In this document: piece after piece, positions 48,301 to 57,300 of the stretch
How positions within the stretch are numbered: the stretch's first letter is position 1
Layout: every line of letters starts with the position of its first letter
Source: Heterohyrax brucei
Taxonomy: Eukaryota; Chordata; Mammalia; Hyracoidea; Procaviidae
Direction: 5' to 3'
Length of the DNA stretch: 64,000 nucleotides
Assembly: GCA_028571685.1 (NCBI GenBank)
Contig: CM053140.1
Span: 55,744,201 to 55,808,200, forward strand
Notes under the pieces: generated by a model
Database searches by the model: none
The model's input: the letters and a program-made list of their open reading frames with translations, nothing else
What the model was told of the DNA's origin: nothing
Made by a program: the position numbers and the translations under genes

Positions 48301-51300
48301 GAGTGAGCCAGAGAAGAGGTGATATGAGGTCTTTCTAGACACTAGACAGACAGATTATGCTTTGCAAGCCTCAAAGAAGTTTGAATTTTACTAGCAGATG
48401 GGAAACTACTAGATGGTTTTAAACTTAAGAATGATCAAAGGATCAATCTGGCTGTAAAGAAATAGTGGTGGAAGTGGTGGGAAATGATAAATTCTGAACA
48501 CATTTAAAGCCAAAGTCCAGAGGGTTTGCTGATGGACGACGTGTTAGTTAAGTACCAGAATGCCAGAAAGATACTCAGTGTTCTGTCTCCAAGGCCGTCT
48601 TATTCTCAGCCAAGATTTCTGACCTCTTCACATTTCTGTCTCCCTCCTAGTTATCTCTACTTCTCCTTCACTGATACCCATTTCAAAGATAAGGAACTAA
48701 AATGCATTGTACACTTGTTGCTGTTGAGTCAATTCCAACTCACAGCAACCCTACAGGGCCAAGTAGAACTGAGCTTTAGGGTGTCCAAAGAGCCAGCTGG
48801 TGGATTCAAATGGCAGGCCTTTTGATTAGCAGCAGAGCTGTTAACACTGAGCTACCAGAGCTTCTAAAATGCATTGTAGGTGAATAGAAAAAAAATTATA
48901 ATGATACTTTAAACAGAATATGCCAAGGAGACAGCCAAGCCAAGTAAAGTCAAGGAGACAGCAAGTATACAAATCACATATAAATCTTTCTACTTCTTTA
49001 ATTAGTAGAAAAACTGCTCTGGAAATACTTCTCAGTGTTGTAATGTAGAAGAAGCAGAGTTGAAGAACAAACTTTGAAAAAGTGTTAACTAAAATGACCT
49101 TTTAAGAAAAGCCTGTACTAAAACTCATGTTTCACACAGAGAGCTATCATCATATATTTATTTAGAAAAAGTGGTAGAACAATATGTTTGACATTATCTC
49201 TTTTGGGATAAGTAAATAGATATTTATATATATGTGGAAAACACCTTGAAGGATGCCAGATTGTCAACATTAGCTACCACCAGCAAGACCTTTCATTTTC
49301 CACTTAATGCAATCATTTTTTTCCCCTTTAAGAAACATGTACATTTGTAAAACTTTAAAAACTTTTATGTTGCTTATATGCCATCAAGTCAATTCTGGGT
49401 CATCATGACCCTGTATGACAAAGAACTATCCCACAGAGTGCCCTAGGCTATAATCATTATGAGAACAGATTACCAGGTCTTTTCTCTCTTGGACTCATTG
49501 ATGGGTTCAAGCTATGACATTGATCAGGCTACGACCCCTTCCTGACACTGCTCTCTCCAAAATAGCAGAGAGTTCCATTTAAGAATTAACTAGGAAGGGA
49601 CAGGTTTTGTAAAGCACTTGCCACTAACTACTGCTCATCCATTCCTGACATTAAAAATCAATGACCATGTACTTCTTTGATAAACACTTGTGAAAGGCTG
49701 GTTTCTACATCCCATGAAAGAGAATCTTTAGTACTTTGCTCTTGGCTGGAAGTCAGAGGAACAAGCAGTAGTCAGGGAACAGATGCTTCTAACATAAATC
49801 TGGCAGTACAGTAACAAGAAGGGCAATTGTGGCAGTGACTGTGGTCACACAGTACTTGTTGTTGGTAGTTCCCTGTGGAGTCAACTTGTGGCAACCCTGT
49901 GTCTGCAGAAGAGAACTGCCCCATAGGTTGTTCAAGGTGTAACCTTTTGGAAGCAGCGAGCCAGGCCTGCCATCTGTGACACCTCCGGGTTGTTTTGAAC
50001 CATCAGCCTTTAAGGCTGGTAGCGCAGTGCTTAACCGTTTGCAACGCTCAGTGGTTATTAAGTGCCACAGGGTCAGATCTAACTCATAGGAACCGCATGT
50101 ACAACAGAAGAAATATACTTATAACCCCATTTCAGGTAGAGAAAGCAAAACCCAGATAGGTTAGTTCACTCATTCATTCGCTTCCTCAACAAACACTGCC
50201 CAGTCTTACAGCATCTTCACAATCTGTTCTGTTGAGCCCACTGTAGCAGCCACTGCATCAATCCATCTCATTCAGCTTTTGCCTTTTTCACTGACCCTTT
50301 ACTTTACCAACCATGACGGTCCTTCTCCAGCGATTGGTCCCTCCTGCTATCATGTCCAAAGTATGTCAGATGAAGTCATGCTCACTTCTAAGGAGCATTT
50401 GGGCTGTCCTTCTTCCAAGACAGATTCCTTCATTCTTTTGGCAACACCCTAATTCAGAGGCTTCAGGTCTTCCTTATTCACTGGCTCAGCTTTCACATGC
50501 ATATGAGGCAACTGAAAACACCATGGCTCAGGTCAGGTTCACGTTAGTCCTCCACGTGACATCTTTGGCTTTTTAACACTTTAAAGAGATTTTCAGCAGA
50601 TGTGCCCAATACAACTGTCATTTGATTTCCTGTCTGCTGCTTCCATTGGTGTTGACTGTGGATCCGAGTACAACAAAGTCCTGGACAATTTCAATTTTTT
50701 CTCTGTTTATCATGATGTTACTCATTGGTCCAGTTGTGAGGGTTTTGTTTTCTTTATGTAGAGGTATGAGCCGTACTGAGGACTACAGATTCTGATCTTT
50801 ATTAATGTCTCCGTTATCAAGTACTGCTATAAACAGAAATACCACACACTGATGTATTTAACAAAGACAAATTTATTCTCTCCTAATCTTGGCAATCTAG
50901 GAGGATGTTGTTGTTAGGTGTCATTGAGTCAGTTCTGACTCACAGCAACTCTATGCACAACAGAATGAAACACTGTCCAATCTTGTGCCATGTCCACAAG
51001 TGTTTCTATGCTTGAGCCCACCATTGCAGCCGCTGTGTCGATCCATCTTGTTGAAGGTCTTCCTTCTTTCCACTGACCCTCCACTCTACCAAGCATGAGG
51101 TGTCCTTCTCCAGGAATTGACCCTTTCCGGCAACATGTCCAAAGCATGTGAGACACAGTCTCACTGTCTTTGCTTCCAAGGAGCACTCTGTTGTACTTCT
51201 TCCAGAACAGATCTGTTTGTTCTTTTGGCAGTCCATGATACATTCAGTATTCTCCTCCAATACTACAATGCAAAGGCAACAATTCTTCTGTCTTCCTTAT

Positions 51301-54300
51301 TCATCATCCAGCTTTCGTGTGCATATGATATTACTGAAATATCATGGCTTGAGTCAAGTGCACCTTAGTCTTCAAGATGACATCTTTACACTTCAGTAAA
51401 TGTCCTTTGTGGCAGACTTTCCCAGTGCAATGCATCTTTTGATTTCTTGACTGCTGCTGCCATGGGTGTTGATTTTGGAACCAAATAAAATGAAGTCTTT
51501 AACAACCTCAATCCTATCTCCATTTATCACAATGTTGCTTGCTGGTCCAGTTTTTAAGAATTTTCATTTTCTTGATGTTGAGATGCAAACCATGCTGAAG
51601 ACTGTGGTCACTGATCTTCATCAGTGTTTCAAATCCTGTTCACTTCCAGCAAGCAAGGTTGTGTCATCTGCATAACGCAGGTTGTTAAGAGTCCTCCTCC
51701 AATCCTAATGCCTCATTCTTTTTTATACAGTCCAGCTTCTTATATTACTTGCTCAGCATACAGATTGAAAAGGTATGCTGAAAGGACACAACACTGATGC
51801 ACACCCTTCCTGAATTTAAACTATGCATTGTCCCCTTGTTCTGTTCCCACAGCTGCTTCTTGATCCATGGACAGATTCCTTAAGAGCACAGTTAAGTGTT
51901 CTAAAATTCCCGTTCTCAGCAATGTTAGCCATAATTTGTTATGATCCACAGAGTTGAATGTCTTTGTATAGATAGATATCCTTCTGGTATTCTCTGCTTT
52001 CAGCCAAGATATTGTTTGGTAATTTTCACATTCATCTGGATCACTTTTCTTGGTAACAGGCATAAATGTTGATCTGTTCCAGTCAGTTGGCCAGGCCGCT
52101 ATTCTCCAAATTTCTTGGCATAGACACATGAGCACTTCCAGCACTGCATTCATTTATTGAAACCTCTCAACTAATGTTCCATCAGTTCCTGGAGCCTTGT
52201 TTTTTAGCCAGTGCCTTCAATGCAGCCTTGACTTCTTCCTTCAGTACCATCAGTTCCTGATTACATACTACTGCTTTAAATGGCCAAACATCAACCAGTT
52301 CTTTCTGGTATAATGACGCTATGTATTCCCTCCATCTTCTTTTGATGTTTCCTGAGTCATTTAATATTTTCCCTGTAGACTCCTTCAGTATTGCAACTAG
52401 ACGCTTGAATATTTTCTTCAGTTCTTTCAGCTAATCTAGGAGGATAGAAATTAGAATTCAGGGTGCCAACTCCACAGAAAGCTTTTCTCTCTCTATCAGC
52501 TCTGGAGGAAGGTATTTGTCATCAGTCTTTCCCTGGTCTAGAAGCTTCTCATGACAGGTACCCCAGGTCTAAAGGATGTACTCCCCTCCTCCTGGTTTTT
52601 CACTCTTGGTGGTATGAGTCTCATCCCTGCTCACTTCTCTCTTTTATATCTCAAAAGAGATTGACTCAAGATACAACCTAATCCAGTAGATTGAATTCTG
52701 CTATGTTAACATAACTGCTCCTAATCCTGCCTCATTAACATTGCAGAAGCACAATCTGCAGCATATAGGAAAAGCATATCAAGTGACAAAATGGTGGACA
52801 ATCACATAAAACTGGGAATCATGGCCTAGCCAAAGAAACATGAATTTTCCAGGGATACAACTTAATCCATAACAGGGCAGTTGGTGGATTCAAACAGCCA
52901 ACCTTTCAGCTAGCAGCCATAGTGCTTAACCACTAAGCCATTATGGTTTTCATACAATTCAATGCCAAAAACCCACTGCCATCAAGTTGATTCTGACTCA
53001 TGACAACCCTATAGGACAGAGTAGAACTGTCCCATAGGGTTTCCAAGGAGCAACCTGCAGATTCAAACTTCCAACCTTATGGTTAGCAGATGTAGCACTT
53101 AACCATTATACCACCTGAGTTTCCATGCCATTCAATAGGTCTCCAAAAATCTGAGAAAGGTACTGAAGAAAGGATTCCATGGCTGCCATGCATTACATCA
53201 ACAGGGCAAATACTTCAACCATCACACAATAGAAATAGGTATAACTTGGAGTGCAAGAGTTAGAGATGATGGCAAATACTGGCTGTCCACTTTCTTCTGG
53301 ATTTTCCTTTTCTCTCTCTTGTGCACTGTTTCAGTCAACTAGTGCCGTTCTAACAGAAATACCACAGAAAAGATGGCTTTAACGAGGAAAAGCTTATTCT
53401 TAGACAGTCCAGCAGGTTACAAGTCCAAATTCAGGATATCTGCTTCAGAGGAAGGCTTTCCCTCAGTCGGCTCTTGAGGAAAGTCCCTGTTGCATCAGTC
53501 TTTGTTCAGGAAGCATCTTGGCATAGGAACCTCAGGTCCGAAGGATACCCTCGCTCTTCTCTTGGTGCTGCTTTCTTGATAGTATGAGATTCCCAACTCT
53601 CTGCTTGCTTCTCTTTCCTTTTATCTCTTGTTGGATGAAAGGATAAAGGGTGGTACAAGCCACTCTAGGGAAACTCACTTTACAATGGAGCAGGGAGGTG
53701 ACCTTAGGAAGGGATTTACAGTACCACCCTAATTCTCTTTAACATTCAGCATGGGAAAATCACAAAATGGAAGACAATCATAAAACATTGGGAATGACAG
53801 CCCAGCCAAATAGCTACACATATTTTTGGGTAAACACAGTCCAATCCACGATGTGCACTTTCCTAGCTTTCTTTCGGTTCTCTTTTTAAATTAAAATAGT
53901 AAACAGCTGGTTTTCCACTCATGTTATGTGGATGTACTCTAATGATATAAAAGATTTACACCTACTTCTTACTCATCAACTATCTGACTATCCAACATCT
54001 CACATTTATAACAATAGTAAAAACTCTACTATTCAACTATTTTGCGCATTAATGATATATTTCTGGCAGTAACAAATGCCAAAGAATGAGGTGAGAGTAA
54101 TACTGGTTGTGATGGTTAATGTTGTGTCAGCTTGGCTAGACCATGATTCTCAGTGGTTTGGCAGACATATAATGATGTAATTTGGAAGTTTTATAAAGAT
54201 ATTCATCCTCTATTTTTGTGATGAGATGTGGTCATCTTCCATTTTCACATAATTTTGCATAACAACTTGGTCTTTGGAAACTAACCATAGTGTAAATGAG

Positions 54301-57300
54301 GGTGTGTACATTCCTAAGTTAAGGAGTAATAAACAGTAAACACCCACGGCACATTCTGGCTGTTTTTATAAATATGTATATTTCCCTACCACCTATAAAT
54401 TAGACTTTCCTCCCAGTGGCTTGGCCTGTGTTTGGAAAAAAAAGAGTACCATTTTAACAGCTGTAACACAGTTAAGTCTTTACTAATTTCCATGCAAATG
54501 TGCATACTAATTCACAAACCAGAAAAGAACAAAAGGATTATCTAAGAAAGTTAACTTTAAATTATTGATTGAACAAGCTTTAACTCATTGCCACTGGGTC
54601 AATTCTGATTCATACTGACTCTATTAACACACAATAGTAAGGCTGCCGCAGTAGGTAGTAGCTAGACTCTCAGGAATACCTCTTTTGTACATGATGAGTT
54701 TCAGAATCCTGAAGTGACATAAATTCTAACTACCAGATAGAAGGGACAGAATTTTACATTTACTAAAGTTGTATATTTCCCAATCTTAACTTTAAAAGTA
54801 GACATTCTTTGCCCAAATGATTCCACTTTTAGAAATCCATCCACAGACATATTTACACATGTACAAAGCGATGTGTGTACAAGACTCTTCATTGCAAAAC
54901 TGTTAATAGCAAAATATTAGACACGTTTTCACCAGCTGTTGTGGCTGTGTGCCGTCGATTCCAACTCACAGTGACCCTACAGGACAGAGTGGAACTGCCC
55001 CACAGGGTTTCCCAAGAGCACCTGGTACATCTGAATTGCTGACCTTTTTTGGTTACCAGCTGAGCTCTTAAACACTATGTGACCAGGGCTCCTTTCACCA
55101 GTAAACAACAGCAACAACAACAACAAAAACACTGCTGTTGAATCGATTCAGACTCACAGCAACCCTATAGGACAGGGTAGAACTGCCCCATAGAGCTTCC
55201 AAGGCGTGCCTGATGGATTCAAACTGCTGTTTGGTTAGCTGTAGCTCTTAACCACTATGCCAGATAGGCTTGATAAATACATAGTAATACTACTACACTA
55301 TAACAGATTCTATTGATGTAATGGAATATGACATAGCCTTTTTTTAAAAAAGAAACTCTACATGAATGCATAAAAATGATCCATAAGATGCAATATGTGA
55401 AAAAAAATAAGGCACAGACCATGTATAATATGCTACTTTTTTGTGAGAAATAAAAGATAAGCATATACCTGAAAGAATACACAACAAACTGTGGCCTCTG
55501 AAAAGAAGGAAGGATCTTTAGAAATATAAGGGAGATGTTTCATTACATGGTCTATACATTTAAAACTACATTTCACATGGACATATTCAATTTTTTCTAA
55601 TTAAAAAACATTTTTAAAAGATGATCATTTGTTGTTTCAAAAATTGACATTAGTTGTAAGATGATTTCTATTTTAACAGTCTCCAATTGATTTTGTTTGG
55701 CAGTTACAGCTACCTACAGAAAAGATTCTCATTCCTGTTTTAGTCCCTTTGGTTAATTACCTGGCCTTTTGATCATTCTCTGCCAAGCTCTTCAAATTTT
55801 AAATCCTTTGGTACCTGCTTAGTTAAACCTTCCTGGATAACCTGAGGTCATCACAATCTTTCTGGCCCTCTCAATCACAATTCCCTTGAGACCACCCACC
55901 TGGCCCTATCTTATTCTGCCTTATAATGAAGAGCTCCGGCTTTACAGCAGTCAGAACTGGGCTTGAGCCCCTGCTTATGAGTGAAAATGTCTTAACCTAA
56001 GCCTCAGTCTGTTCATCTATAAAATAGGAATAATGACAATATCTACTACATTGAATTTTTGTTGAATACCTACGATTGATAAGGCATATAAAATATCAGC
56101 TAAGTGCCTGGCATTTAGTAAGCACTCATTAATGTTAAGCATTATTATCTGTATTATCTCTTTACTTCCCCCGTAAAACTATAAGCTCTTTGAGAACAAG
56201 AATTCTACCCTGTGTGGTCTAACCTCTTTGAGCCTCAATTTTTCATGTGTAAAATGGATATCGTTATGCTAGCTACCACATAGCATTGATGTATGAAAAC
56301 AAGATCACATACCTAAAATATATAGTGCACAAAAACAACAACAAAAATACAACACACAATAAACATTAACAGTGATTATTTTTTACATTGGTTTCTCTGT
56401 AATGCCTAAGTGAGCTTGCCGAGGTTTCAAATCTGAATTTTTTTTTTTCAGCACATTACCCCCTCTACTTGGACAAATCTGGGTTAGTTACTTAACCTAT
56501 TTCCTCATCCTACAAGGCCAGTAATATATATATAATGAATATTAATTCATCATACGTTATCTGGAGACCCTGGTGACACAGTGGTTAAGTGCTACAGCTG
56601 TTAACTAGGTTTGCAGTTCAAATCCGCCAGGCCCTTCTTGGATACTCTATGGGGCCATTCTACTCTGTCTATAGGGTCACTATGAATCAGAACTACCGGA
56701 CAGCAGTGGGTTTGGTTTGGGTTTTATACAACACCTGGTACCCTTCTCTCTAATCTTTCCCCTCCTACTCCCACCAAAGTTACTCCTTCTAGGCAGGTGG
56801 TGTTTGAAACTTGGCAAATAAGGTAGAAGCTAACTCTCAGGGTCAGAATTCCCCAAATTTGCATATGGATCCTCACCCTTCTTCCAGTACTTCAGCCTCT
56901 TCAATCATCTACTGTCTTGCAGGCACTGTCAGTTCGGTTTACTTAAAATCTTCAAAGCAAATTTTCCTTCCACCTTCTTCCCAGAACCGGAAAACCTGCT
57001 GTAGGGTCTCTCCATATCCCTTCACAGTTCACTTCTTCCTTTTACCCCCTCATTTTTTCTGATCTTCTCCAACTCCTCTTTTTCAGCTTTCTTCAGACCC
57101 ATTTCTTGCCGCCTCTGAATTCCCAAAGCTTTTCCTTACTGTCCATCCCTTCCAAAGCAATACCCAGTGCAGTCCAGTCGATTCCGACTCCTAGCGGACC
57201 TAAAAGGACACAGCAGAACTGCCCCACAGGGGTTCCAAAGCTGTCATCCTTACGGAAGCAGACGGACACACCTTTCTGCCGCCCAACAGCCGTGGGTTCA

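Noticed and set aside
52967..53125. tRNA gene in the tRNA-like 'ggttcgaatcc' text of AfroSINEs
   Set aside because: The tRNA-like box pattern is a feature of the SINE family. No cloverleaf with intact anticodon arm was found, and the sequence recurs in all copies.
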